From contig JANBPK010001396.1 of assembly GCA_027579435.1 (NCBI GenBank), positions 1 to 15,939 of the forward strand: a stretch of DNA of 15,939 bases, written 5' to 3'. The notes under the pieces were generated by a model that saw nothing but the letters and a program-made list of their open reading frames with translations, was not told where the DNA came from and made no database searches. The position numbers were made by a program, and so were the translations under genes. Numbering within the stretch: position 1 is the first letter of the stretch; each line of letters starts with the position of its first letter. Source of the stretch: Candolleomyces eurysporus. Lineage: Eukaryota > Basidiomycota > Agaricomycetes > Agaricales > Psathyrellaceae. Positions 1-8,328 of the stretch are shown piece by piece.

Positions 1-238
1 ACGGAGTGATTGACAGTGATTGATCGATTGCCACATGCTCTGTCCAAGTTCTGTCGGCAGTTCGACAGTTCGACCCTGCATCCCTTCACCCCGACGACCA
101 CGTAATGCCACTTGCTCTCGGACATCTACCCAAATGGAGTGCTCTGCAAATTAAACCTCTACAGCGCCAGCCGTACTGTCGACCGGGATCGCCAATAAAT
201 CCGAATGAAAATGCTGTACTATCAACCGACCGGGGAGC

Positions 239-247
239 ATATATATT
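239..247 (+). promoter_or_regulatory. TATA-like element of the first membrane-protein gene
   Basis: The sequence atatatatt lies 81 bases before the ATG at 328, a plausible distance for a fungal core promoter with a short 5' untranslated region. It is followed directly by the inverted repeat at 248-280. The assignment rests on position and composition only. Confidence 0.4.
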
Positions 248-280
248 GAAGGCCAGCAAACATACCGCGTGCTGGCCTTC
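248..280. repeat. Perfect inverted repeat, 11-base arms and 11-base spacer
   Basis: The left arm gaaggccagca (248-258) and right arm tgctggccttc (270-280) are exact reverse complements, separated by 11 bases. The repeat lies between the TATA-like stretch and the ATG of the first membrane-protein gene, so it could fold as a hairpin near the 5' end of the transcript or be a dimeric binding site for a regulator. I do not see it upstream of the other paralogs. Confidence 0.6.
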
Positions 281-327
281 CCTCTCTTCAACTTAGTGAA
301 CCACTACTGTCTCGTCTTCATTCAAGG

Positions 328-1541
328 ATGGTATCACCATCTTTGCCGCTCTCTTCGAGAATGAATGCCGGAATGCTCATTGGGTATTACACCGTGACTC
401 ACATCGGTTTCATCCTCATCGGCAAGTCTTTCTACCGATGTCGCCGCGCACGGATCGCTGACCTCCAGTTTACAGGCACGCAACTTTGTCTCTGCCACTT
501 GAGCGTTCTGGCGCTCACCAGAACGCCCAAGGAGATGAGGAAAAACAAGCTCCCCTTCCTGGCGCTGACCGTTCTCATTACAGCGCTGTACATCCTCCAT
601 GCAGCGCTCGGGTCCATAACGTTGTCAGAATTGCTGATTGGACCATGGAGAGAAAGAAGCAATTTTGTGTATCTCCTTCAAAGTGAGACGTTGAAGCGTA
701 TGACTACCGGCTCAGCTACTGGTGTTGCACTGGACATTATTGGCAATGGGATTTTGGTGCGTTTCGTACCTGCAATGGGTTGAATACCTTCGTTTGACCG
801 AATTTTAGATCTACAGGTGCTACGTGATCTGGCAGGGGTATCGTTGGGTCCCTATTCTGCCTACCGCCATCTATCTCGTCTCTATAGGTGTGCGAGTCTC
901 AGTGCAAAGGGCAGATTTGGTGAGCTGACCAAGTACTCCCCCCCTAGCTATGTCCGTTCTTTACCTGATGGCTGATGCATCTCCACGAGTAAGCACCAGC
1001 GTGGGCGGAGCGATAGGCACCACTGTATGGGGTACACTCTGGTTCCTCCTTTCCGTTGCTGTGAACATTATGGTCACCGCCCTTATCTCGTTCAAGATAA
1101 TACGAGAGCAAAAGCGACTGGGCAGTGTTCTCAATGCGCACAGGACTAGAGTCTACACGGATATCGTGGCCATACTGATTGAGTCCGCTTTTCCGTTCAC
1201 TGTGTTCGGGATTGTCGCTGGGGTGTTGAATGCTGTTGGATCTGTTAGCATGGATTTATCAAGCGCGTTGATCGAGGCCTGGTTTGCGTTCTGTGTGAGT
1301 ATCGTTTGGTACTTTGCTTGTCAAAGAAGCGACTGACTTGTATAATCTCCTCTTGCTCCCAAACTTTTAGGCACTTTCGCCTCAACTCATTATATTCCGC
1401 GTTATGACTGGTCGTGCCTGGTCAAATGGTTTGGAGACCTCGCCCTCGGACTTTGCCCTTTCGCAACCTATCGCGTTTGCGAAAGATAACGGTGCCAAGC
1501 CTAGTTCAACCTCATCTTCCACCGAGCTCCATGACCCATAA
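328..1541 (+). CDS. Multi-pass (7-helix) membrane protein, agaricomycete family, paralog 1
   Basis: A five-exon gene: 328-421, 476-756, 809-887, 948-1294, 1371-1541, giving 323 residues. Exon ends were set by splice signals and by alignment with the three paralogs in this window; intron phases are 1, 0, 1, 0 in all four. About seven hydrophobic segments are visible, at roughly residues 23-45, 58-78, 110-132, 139-161, 173-200, 218-245 and 252-275. Family motifs are IYRCYVIW at the end of helix 3, YTDIVAILIESAFPF in helix 6 and ALSPQLIIFRVMTGRAW in helix 7, followed by a short polar tail. The pattern resembles a large, mostly unnamed family of agaricomycete membrane proteins. I cannot name a function or ligand. 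It is clearly related to paralogs 2 and 3 but more distant from them than they are from each other. The first intron is GC-AG. Confidence 0.85.
422..475 (+). other. GC-AG intron in paralog 1, 54 bases, frame-neutral
   Basis: Where paralogs 2 and 3 have a GT donor, this intron starts with gcaagt and ends with tacag. Its position and phase match the first intron of the paralogs, and exon 1 is 94 bases here as in paralog 2. The intron is 54 bases long and has no in-frame stop, so retaining it would insert 18 polar, arginine-rich residues into the first membrane segment rather than truncate the protein. Confidence 0.65.
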
Positions 1542-2162
1542 TGCCCGCTTCCAACAACGACACTGATCAAGCATCGATTCTAAGGGAAGGTCGCTCGAAA
1601 GGCCACTCCTCCAAAAGATCTTCGAAATTGGCGTCTTTGATGATTCCTCAGTTAGAGTTGACTTCGCGAGAAATCAAGTACCATATTTACAGGATCATCA
1701 TTTCTTTATTGCGGCATTTTATTCGTGGACTGTGTATGGACTGGGAGTATGTAGTACCACAGGACAAGAGTGTAGTACGGGCCGGAGTACCCCCGGCAAC
1801 CAATGACCAACCAAAACCAAAGTTGTTTGGCCTGTCCACATTGGACTTTCTCTTTGACTTCTACCTGGTTCCGCTCGCCAATGTCTACATGTTGTGGTCC
1901 CCTTCATTTGGGCAATGCCGGGCTACTCCCGTGTTACATTAATACTTTCGGGGCAAAATCATGCTCTACCCATACGGAGTGAAAAAATATCCGAATGACG
2001 ATGATATCTCCAGTCTATGACTGAAAAGAGCAGTGCTCCGCAGGCAGACACGAGTGTACCGGTTCCTGGTCGCCTCCCTTTCTTTCCAATATACACCTCC
2101 AGACAGTCTGAGGCCTTGCAAAGTTACATGTCAATGCTTGCTCGGCGCTTTGGTCTGCCAGA
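1542..2162. other. Intergenic region between paralogs 1 and 2
   Basis: No gene recognised; open frames here (for example 1541-1942) lack homology to anything I know. The first half (to about 1785) is unique in the window and probably includes the 3' untranslated region of paralog 1. From about 1787 the sequence matches the region before paralog 3 (about 4312 onward), including a very well conserved block at 1972-2021. A TATA-like aatataca is at 2088-2095, about 70 bases before the ATG. Confidence 0.6.
1972..2021 (+). promoter_or_regulatory. Conserved upstream block of paralog 2
   Basis: About 50 bases, running from cccatacggagtg to ccagtctatga, match the block before paralog 3 (4510-4559) with about three differences. 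The flanking upstream sequence is far less alike. The core atccgaatgacgatg (1989-2003) lies 160 bases before the ATG. A near copy, atccgaatgaaaatg, lies at 199-213 before paralog 1. This suggests a selected element, perhaps a shared regulator site. Confidence 0.5.
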
Positions 2163-3432
2163 ATGACTGAGCCCATACCGAGTCGCTCTTTGCGACAGTA
2201 TTCTGTCATTCTCAATTCTATGTTCGCCAATACTCATATCGCCTTTATTGCGATAGGTGTGTCTGTTAAAATTTGTCCATGGAGGAGGAATCACTCATGC
2301 TTCAGAACCAGGCGCACAGCTTTGCCTTTGTCGATTTACTCTCATGGCATACAACAGAACGCCCATTGAAAGCAAGAAGGCACGGATACCCTTCGTTCTG
2401 GGGACCTTCCTCATCACAGCACTTTACATCATTCACGCGGCCGTCGACTCGGTGAACTTTTCGGAAATGCTGATTTCTCAGAGGGGTAGAGATATCGTTT
2501 TCATCTTGAGGCGACCCAGAGTGCGGAGACTGGTGGCGGCGAGCACAGGTACGCAGGTCGTTATGAGTATTCTTGGAAATGGAATTCTGGTATGTATACT
2601 CTTCTGCACCTTCCAGCTCTGTGTCGGCCAGGCTAATGAAAGGCTATAGCTATACCGGTGCTACGTGATCTGCAGAGCATATCATCCATGGACTGCTACT
2701 CTGCCGGCGGCCTTGATTTACGTTGCTTCTATCGGTGAGTAGTTTGGTCGAGCATCATTCAGCTCTCAGTGGCAAAGATTGTGAGACTGATTACTTGTGG
2801 CATAACTTGCTTATAGTCACATCTATTCTCTACCTCATCTCACAAGCATCCCTCAGTGGGTTCTCCAGACTTGGTGGAATAGCTGGTAACACAGTATGGG
2901 GCACGGCTTGGTTCTTCCTTTCCGTCGCTGTTAACCTCCTGATCACCGCGTCGATATCTTACAATCTTATCAAAACACAAAGGCGCTTGGCCAGTGCTCT
3001 CGGCGAGCACAGAGTTCGAGTGTATACGGACATAGTCGCCATCCTTGTCGAGTCTGCTTTGCCCTTTAGTGTCCAAGGCATTGTGGCTGGGGTGGCCAAG
3101 GCTATTGGGTATGACGGCTCGGACGCTTTGAACGAGGCTTGGTTTGCTTTCTGCGTGCGTGATTTTCTCCATTTTTTTTTTCCAGCTTCAATTCTACTTG
3201 GTGGTTCCATAATTGACCAGATCTTTTCCCCTCTTTTCAACAGGCACTCTCACCGCAACTCATCATATTCCGTGTCATGACCGGCCGGGCATGGGTGACA
3301 GATTTGGAGACGTCACCGACGAACGACCTCTCACAACCGATCGCGTTTGCAAAAGACAGCAGTGAAGTCCAACCCAAAACAAGTGCAATTCCGGCAGACA
3401 GTGCTCTGGAAGCTGAACATAGGAAATCCTGA
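2163..3432 (+). CDS. Multi-pass (7-helix) membrane protein, agaricomycete family, paralog 2
   Basis: Five exons: 2163-2256, 2312-2589, 2650-2734, 2817-3154, 3244-3432, coding for 327 residues; all introns are GT-AG, 55-89 bases. The predicted order is a short outside N-terminus and helices at about residues 24-44, 57-77, 109-131, 140-162, 176-203, 221-248 and 256-279. A polar C-terminal tail of about 48 residues is probably cytosolic. Motifs are LYRCYV, VYTDIVAILVESALPFS and ALSPQLIIFRVMTGRAW. The start is chosen because it aligns with the starts of paralogs 1 and 3 (…FANTHIAFI in 2 and 3). It is closest to paralog 3, sharing even intron text such as ttccataattgaccagatc, so the two split recently. 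I do not see the features of STE3 pheromone receptors or of rhodopsins; function unknown. Confidence 0.88.
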
Positions 3433-3644
3433 ACCGTAAAGGCTGTATTTCATAAAATATCTGTCTTGTTATTGTATCCGCCAGGATCGTCTAATCGTTA
3501 TGTATGTATTTTAGTAAAATAGTGTCACTAGATAATACCAGTCTTTTCCCTCGTGATTATTTACTTCTGCAGAAGATCGATCCCTTCTCCTGCCACTACA
3601 TCCTCGTTCACCTCTTTAAAGCTCGACCTCAAACCCTCCATTCA
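3433..3644. other. 3' region of paralog 2 and trailing part of F-box relic
   Basis: No coding sequence. The part to about 3560 is the 3' untranslated region of paralog 2 and matches the regions after paralog 3 (5953-6090) and at 8070-8200. The part from about 3574 matches the sequence just beyond the stop of the intact F-box gene (6188-6255). Confidence 0.6.
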
Positions 3645-4305
3645 TGAGTAGAGGGCACCTAGAAGAGGCGGGGGTGGGAAGTGCTTTCTGGATCGAGGCC
3701 ACGGATATCCACGGTCTCCCGGAAAGTACGTGACTCCTGCCTTGAACTGACGAGTTTTCTAATCGTCTCGATCCGAGCTTTGGCTACGTTGATATTCCTA
3801 GTTCCTGTAGTCCCCCGTAGTCAGGTAGTCAGACTAAACGAATTCGTCTCTTTGAGAATGTTGAATGGGACATTCACATGTATATATTTCATGTGCTCTT
3901 GATATGGAGAAAGAAGAGACGGTGAACGTTGTGGTCGGTTGCTAAAGGATTGTCCATCGTGCAAATCAAGAAAAAAAAGTGGCAGCAATCGGAATTCTTC
4001 ATCGAGATAATCTTAACTTAAGCTATATTCATTTCATTGAGGACGGCAAACGATCGTATTTGTGCGACGTACTTCATAACATAGTCGATATTGTAGTCCC
4101 AGGGTTCCGTGTTTGGGATTGCTTTGATCATAACAAGTGAGTTGAGCCAGCTCTCTTCTGACAATCCACCTACAATTATTTTCGCCCAAAAAGGTTAAAG
4201 AATCAGAAGCGCTCTCCTCGGGTTGAAGCAGACCTAGGTTACTTNCCAGAAGGGGGAGTGCATGACCCANGGGGGAGACTGAGGAGAGTTTCCTGCGTGG
4301 TATCC
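3645..4305 (-). pseudogene. F-box gene relic, internally deleted
   Basis: Two blocks match the intact F-box gene at 6256-7836. Block 3645-3815 covers its C-terminus; on the minus strand it still reads ETVDIRGLDPES against DTVDIRDLDPKS. Block 4040-4305 covers residues near the N-terminus (the region VTQVC…EESWLDELVRRS…YIAQIR). About 1 kb of the middle is missing and replaced by some 210 unrelated bases (3830-4040). The first 30-odd codons, including the start of the F-box, are also gone. In-frame stops occur in the N-terminal block: the Q of VTQVC is now tag, and a taa follows 12 codons later. Two Ns (4245, 4270) lie in this block but do not explain the stops. It is not functional. Confidence 0.85.
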
Positions 4306-4509
4306 GGAGCCGCCGGCCACCGATGACCAAACGAAATTGTTTGGTCTATGATGAGTGTCCATTGGACCTTTCGCTCAACTAAAACTTCTTCCTATGTAAG
4401 CCTGATCCCGCTCGTAAATGTCCCCATGCATGCCGCGTTCTTCCTTTCATTTGGGCAATGTCCCTCCGTGTCGCATTGATGCTGTCAGTTGCAGAGCATG
4501 CTCTTCTAC

Positions 4510-4559
4510 CCACACGGAGTGAAAAAATATCCGAACGACGATGATATCTCCAGTTTATG
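4510..4559 (+). promoter_or_regulatory. Conserved upstream block of paralog 3
   Basis: This is the partner of 1972-2021; its core is atccgaacgacgatg (4529-4543), 152 bases before the ATG. A clear TATA box, tataaaa, follows at 4625-4631, 64 bases before the ATG. Block and TATA box together form the likely promoter of paralog 3. Confidence 0.5.
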
Positions 4560-4694
4560 AAACGAGCTCTACTCCGAAGGCAGACACCAGTGTGTCGGTT
4601 GCTGCTCGCCTCCCTTCTTTCCGATATAAAATCAAGAAACTCAGTCTGAAGCCTTGTACGACTACATTTTTGCTCAGTGCTTTCGTTTGCCGGA

Positions 4695-5952
4695 ATGACC
4701 TCGTCCGAGGAGTCTTTACCGAGTCGCCACTTGCGACTGTTTTCTGGCATTCTCAATTCTATGTTCGCCAATACTCATATTGCCTTTATTGTGATAGGTG
4801 CGTCCGTTAAAATTTGTCCATGGGTGAAGGGCAGCTCACGCTTCGGAACCAGGCGTGCAGCTTTGTCTTTGCCAATTTACTCTCATGGCGTTTAACATAA
4901 CGCCCATTGAGAGGAGGAAGGCGCGGGTACCCTTCGTTCTGGCGACCTTCCTCATCACAGTACTCTACGTGATTCACGCGGCCCTCGACTTGGTAATCTT
5001 CTCGGAAGTGTTGATCTCTGAAAGAGGTAGAAGGATCACTTCCATTGCACGGCAACCCAGAGTGCAGAGACTAGCGGCGACGAGCACCGCTGCGCAGGTC
5101 GTTATGAGCATTCTAGGAAATGGAATTCTGGTATGTAGGTCCTTCTGCACCTTCCGTGTGGGCTAGGCTAATGTGGGGTGATAGCTATACCGGTGCTATG
5201 TGTTTTGCAGAGCATGTCCATGGGTTACTACTCTACCGGCGGCGCTGATTTACTTTGCTTCTATCAGTAAGTAGCTTAATCGAATGCCCGGTAGCAAAAT
5301 TGCTAGACTAATTATTCGTGCCACAATTCTCTGACAGTCACTTCCTTTCTCTACCTGATCTCACAAGCATCAGTAAGCGCGTTCTCCAGACTCGGTGGAA
5401 TGGCTGGCAACACNAATATGGGGCACGGCTTGGTTCTTACTTTCTGTCGCCGTCAACTTCCTGATCACCGCACTGATATCTTACAACCTCATCGAAGCAA
5501 AAAGGTCCCTGGCCGGAGTTCTCAACGAGCACAGACTCCGACTTTATACCGACATAGTCGCCATCCTCGTTGAGTCTGCTTTGCCGTTTAGTGTGCTGGG
5601 TATTGTAGCTGCAGTGGTCAAGGCTATTGGTTACGACGTCTCGGCCGCTTTGAACGAGGCTTGGTTTGCGTTTTGCGTGCGTAATTCTTTCCCATTTGCT
5701 TCTAGCTTCAATCCAGCTCGATGGTTCCATAATTGACCAGATCTTTTCTCTTCTATATAACAGGCACTCTCACCGCAACTCATCATATTCCGTGTCATGA
5801 CCGGCCGATCTTGGGTGACAGATTTGGAGACGGAGACATCACCTACGGATCTCATCCTTTCACAACCGATTGTGTTTGCAGAAAACAGCAGTGAAATTGA
5901 ACCCAATACAAGTGCCATTCCGGCAGACAGTACTCGAAGAGGCTATTCATAG
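4695..5952 (+). CDS. Multi-pass (7-helix) membrane protein, agaricomycete family, paralog 3
   Basis: Five exons: 4695-4797, 4853-5130, 5185-5266, 5338-5676, 5764-5952, about 329 residues. Same helix plan and motifs as paralog 2 (LYRCYV, DIVAILVESALPFS, ALSPQLIIFRVMTGRSW). Exon 4 is 339 bases here but 338 in paralog 2, and the extra base is at the N at 5414, inside the codons for GNTVWGTAW. Leaving out one base restores the frame, so the frameshift is best explained as a sequencing ambiguity, not inactivation. An in-frame ATG 18 bases upstream (4677) is possible, but the start used aligns with paralog 2. The tail after helix 7 differs from paralog 2 only in its last residues. Convergent with the F-box gene ending at 6256. 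Function unknown. Confidence 0.85.
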
Positions 5953-6255
5953 GAGACCCTGAAGCATAAAGGCTGTATTGTCATAATANTTTATAGTCTT
6001 ATTATTGTATCACCTAATAGTATCGTCCATCGTCATGCATGTAGTTTATGAAACCGTGTCACGAGATAATATCAGTCTTCTTTCGCTCGTGAAACCCTGA
6101 TCCTTCCCTGTGACGAGTTCTGCTGTGGCGGGCGACTGTAGGATGTGCCAACGGTGTAAATTTTTGTTCATTCGCTGGTTTGGTGAAACATCGATCCCTT
6201 CTCCTGTAACTATATCCTCGCCCACCTCTTTCAAGCTCGAGCTCGAGCCCTCCAT
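5953..6255. other. Convergent intergenic region between paralog 3 and F-box gene
   Basis: No gene. It contains the 3' untranslated regions of both convergent genes. The left half matches 3433-3570 and 8070-8200, and the right half (6188-6255) matches 3574-3644. One N is at 5989. Confidence 0.6.
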
Positions 6256-7836
6256 TCAGTTAGAGGTAAGAAGGTTGGCGCCGAGAACACCAAACTTGGC
6301 AGCATTGACGAGAGCAGCGTAGAGGGCGCTCTTTGGGTCGAGATCACGGATATCCACGGTATCCAAGGTACGTGGCTTCTGCCCTGAACTGATGAGTTGC
6401 CTGATCAACTCGCTCTGAGCTTTTCCTGTGTCGAGGTCCGTAGTTCCGGTGCCCGTGATACGAAGGATTTCGAGGGCCGGAAATAGAGGTGTTCGTGAAA
6501 CCAAAAGGTCGTTGAAGAAGTATTGGTGGACGTTATGGACTGTGAGCTCGGTTACGTTGTTCATGACGAAGCGAGTTTTCGAGATCTGGAAGAGCAGGCT
6601 GAAGAAAGACCGGCAAAATTTGAGGTTGTCCGTCAATGCGATTCTGAGTTTGGTTATGTCGGGATCATTGAGGATGTGTTGGAGTGTATGGGAGGATTGA
6701 ATGAGCAAAATAGGTATGTGTGTGCGTGTAAGTTGGTCGATCCAGTGAGGCTTCGGAGCGTCGATTGCCAGCCTAAAATCTGGCTCGTTTTCGGCTGTCG
6801 CGCCCTGAGGTCGAGAGCGTAATTCGCATACCAAGTAGCCCTCAATGTCGCACCTAATATCTGCGATGGTTCCGTGGCCCCCGTCGACTCGCAATCTTTT
6901 CGCCTTATCCGAGACCGCCCGTGAAAGCGTTTTCAGTATGGAACTGTCGCCCCATTCGGTATCGATCATCAGTTCGAATGTGCAACTGGGGCTGGTGTCG
7001 ACCCGATGGAGGAAGTCGAGCAGCGGACCGGAGTCGATGCTCAATACGACACTTCTCAGATGAGGAAGGCGGAATGTCTGTCCTTCAAGCGAGGAAGTGT
7101 GGTTTGATCTCATAGGGCGGCCTATCCAAACGAGTCTTTCTAGATGACGAAGCGTCGAGAGCGCTTGGATGAACAGTTCACTCGGGAGAATCACTTGATT
7201 TAACACTTGATTTGTGACTTCTAGCTCCCTGAGGTCTGTGAATTTGTGGAGCGAGTGGGGAGGAAGACATGGTTGACTGTGAAATCGTTTAAGCTTTGGC
7301 GCTTCGATTCGCCACAAGCTTTCCTCGTCGTATTCCACGGGCATTTCGTGTCGGGGTTCCTCATAATCGAATGATAGAAGACGGATTTCTTCTAACAAGG
7401 GAGCTTGAATAGGCTTCCCGTTGCTTCCGCTTATCAGGGAGAGCGAAATGGGAAGAAACCCCGCATTCAGCTCCAACGACCGTATTTGCGCAATGTACTT
7501 CATGACATGGTTGATATTGCAGTCCCGAGTTTCCGTATTCGTGATTGCTTTGATACTAAGTGGCAAGCCTTGTGAGCGACGAACGAGTTCGTCGAGCCAG
7601 CTCTCTTCTGAAAAACCACCGAGGATGATCTTCGTCCAAAAAGGTGGAAAAGCAAGAAGCATTCTCCTCCAGTTGGAGCAGACCTGGGTTACTTCCAGGG
7701 GAGGAAGAACATGATTCAGGTCTTCCCATGAGGGAGGATAGCTTTCCCCGTAGTTGAACAGGTTGTCTTCAAGGACGAGGAAGATTTCCGTCATAATTTC
7801 GATGGGGATTTTAGATATCGGAATCGCATTGTTCAT
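6256..7836 (-). CDS. F-box protein (SCF substrate adaptor type)
   Basis: A single-exon gene of 526 residues. The N-terminus holds an F-box-like domain at about residues 6-72: ISKIPIEIMTEIFLVL, a short insert with YPPSWEDL, then LEVTQVCSNWRRMLLAFPPFW. Such domains bind Skp1 and place the protein as substrate receptor of an SCF ubiquitin ligase. The rest is a weak leucine-rich-repeat-like region, as usual in the large F-box families of mushrooms, with phrases such as LPHLRSVVLSI, VTELTVHNVHQYFF and LEILRITGTGT. The start is put at 7836 because MNNAIPISKIP aligns with MNKATLISKIP of the neighbouring F-box gene. An in-frame ATG at 7983 would add 49 residues, but that stretch matches the untranslated upstream region of the neighbour. 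Substrate unknown. Convergent with paralog 3. Confidence 0.88.
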   Translation of the reverse strand: MNNAIPISKIPIEIMTEIFLVLEDNLFNYGESYPPSWEDLNHVLPPLEVTQVCSNWRRMLLAFPPFWTKIILGGFSEESWLDELVRRSQGLPLSIKAITNTETRDCNINHVMKYIAQIRSLELNAGFLPISLSLISGSNGKPIQAPLLEEIRLLSFDYEEPRHEMPVEYDEESLWRIEAPKLKRFHSQPCLPPHSLHKFTDLRELEVTNQVLNQVILPSELFIQALSTLRHLERLVWIGRPMRSNHTSSLEGQTFRLPHLRSVVLSIDSGPLLDFLHRVDTSPSCTFELMIDTEWGDSSILKTLSRAVSDKAKRLRVDGGHGTIADIRCDIEGYLVCELRSRPQGATAENEPDFRLAIDAPKPHWIDQLTRTHIPILLIQSSHTLQHILNDPDITKLRIALTDNLKFCRSFFSLLFQISKTRFVMNNVTELTVHNVHQYFFNDLLVSRTPLFPALEILRITGTGTTDLDTGKAQSELIRQLISSGQKPRTLDTVDIRDLDPKSALYAALVNAAKFGVLGANLLTSN

Positions 7837-8044
7837 GTTTGCAATAGCTTTATCTTCTGCGAGAATGGCGTTAACAAGGTAGCCTACACAGGGACCTACT
7901 CTCACCTTTAATAAGCTCCGGTTGACGACATGCAACGTCGAAGATCGACGTCGATTGACACTGATATCGCGAATCGGCCCCATTGTTTGGCTTTGTTGCC
8001 ATCAGATCGCTCTGCAGTTGAATCAGTGCCTGGGTTCGCAAGAA
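7837..8044 (-). promoter_or_regulatory. Upstream region of the F-box gene, conserved in its paralog
   Basis: This stretch aligns with 9805-9990 before the second F-box gene: for example ggacctactctcacctt at 7891-7907 against ggacctaatcccacctt, and gtttggctttgttgccatca against gtttggccctgttgccatca. It is therefore the shared promoter and 5' untranslated region of the two F-box genes. No TATA box is evident within it; a tatata stretch at 8049-8054 lies just beyond. Confidence 0.5.
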
Positions 8045-8200
8045 AAGATATATAGCGAAGGCGGAAAGTACTTCTGAGAACTGAACGTAGGAGCATCTGA
8101 GTCGTAAAGGCTGCAATTTCACGGTATATATTAGAGTCTATTTTATCAACTTGTACCGTCCAACCATTATGTATGCAGTACTTTCTGCCAGACAACGCCA
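8045..8200 (+). pseudogene. Relic of the 3' end of a membrane-protein paralog
   Basis: Between the two F-box genes lies sequence that matches the last codons and the 3' untranslated region of paralogs 2 and 3. Examples are ctgaacgtaggag (against ctgaacataggaa at 3414-3426), cgtaaaggctgcaatttca (against cgtaaaggctgtatttca) and gtccaaccattatgtatg (against gtctaatcgttatgtatg). None of the membrane-spanning exons remain. This is what is left of the membrane-protein partner of the second F-box gene. Confidence 0.7.
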
Positions 8201-8328
8201 GTCACAGGTCTTGTTGGCCGAGAAGTCCTGATCCTTCTCAGTTCAATTCGTACGCGAAAAACCTTGTTTTGGTGAGGAAATGAAGTAGTATGCAGCTGCA
8301 TGAACACACCTAGTTGTTAAATGAATCG
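8201..8328. other. Short spacer before the end of the second F-box gene
   Basis: No gene. It contains cctgatccttctcag, matching the region after paralog 3, and a perfect 12-base palindrome atgcagctgcat at 8290-8301. It is probably the 3' untranslated region of the F-box gene ending at 8329. Confidence 0.45.

Larger units (their letters stand above)
1..327. other. Intergenic region upstream of first membrane-protein gene
   Basis: No convincing gene is visible. The stretch holds a tandem 8-base repeat (cagttcga twice, 58-73), a sequence resembling the conserved upstream block of the paralogs (199-213), an AT-rich TATA-like stretch (239-247) and a perfect inverted repeat (248-280). It is read as the promoter and 5' untranslated region of the gene that starts at 328. 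A 63-codon open frame at 105-296 has no recognisable features and I do not call it. Confidence 0.6.
1787..4310. repeat. Tandem segmental duplication, copy A (membrane protein + F-box relic)
   Basis: The segment from about 1787 aligns by eye with about 4312-7745 (copy B): first the upstream region, then all exons and introns of the membrane-protein gene, its 3' untranslated region, and a minus-strand F-box gene. In copy A the F-box part has lost most of its middle and its first codons. The left edge is set where matching starts (ccggcaaccaatgacc against ccggccaccgatgacc). Edges are approximate. Confidence 0.75.
4311..7745. repeat. Tandem segmental duplication, copy B (membrane protein + F-box gene)
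   Basis: This is the partner of the copy at about 1787-4310. Copy B keeps both genes intact apart from a single-base ambiguity in the membrane-protein gene. The right edge is where matching with the F-box relic stops. The intact F-box gene and its upstream region also match the third unit (about 8045-9990), so the three units form one tandem series. Edges are approximate. Confidence 0.75.

Noticed and set aside
105..296. 63-codon open frame before paralog 1
   Set aside because: No domain or homolog recognised; it overlaps the likely promoter, TATA-like stretch and inverted repeat.
1541..1942. 133-codon open frame between paralogs 1 and 2
   Set aside because: It overlaps the 3' end of paralog 1 and runs into the duplicated upstream region, where the matching sequence before paralog 3 keeps no such frame.
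4034..4330. 98-codon minus-strand open frame with ambiguous residues
   Set aside because: It is a different frame of the F-box relic; the F-box frame itself carries stops.
5395..5736. Paralog 3 as a pseudogene because of a frameshift in exon 4
   Set aside because: The break is exactly at an N and exon 4 is just one base longer than in paralog 2; all other exons and splice sites are intact.
328..5952. Mating-type B locus with STE3-like pheromone receptors
   Set aside because: The proteins have about seven helices, but I do not recognise STE3 motifs, no short farnesylated pheromone precursor (CaaX end) was recognised nearby, and the four-member exon plan and motifs fit another family.
7837..7983. 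N-terminal extension of 49 residues on the first F-box protein
   Set aside because: The second F-box protein starts where MNNAIPISK aligns, and the DNA upstream matches its untranslated promoter region; the in-frame ATG at 7983 is probably chance.
8290..8301. 12-base palindrome atgcagctgcat after the second F-box gene
   Set aside because: A single short palindrome in a 3' region with no second copy in a meaningful place; easily chance.
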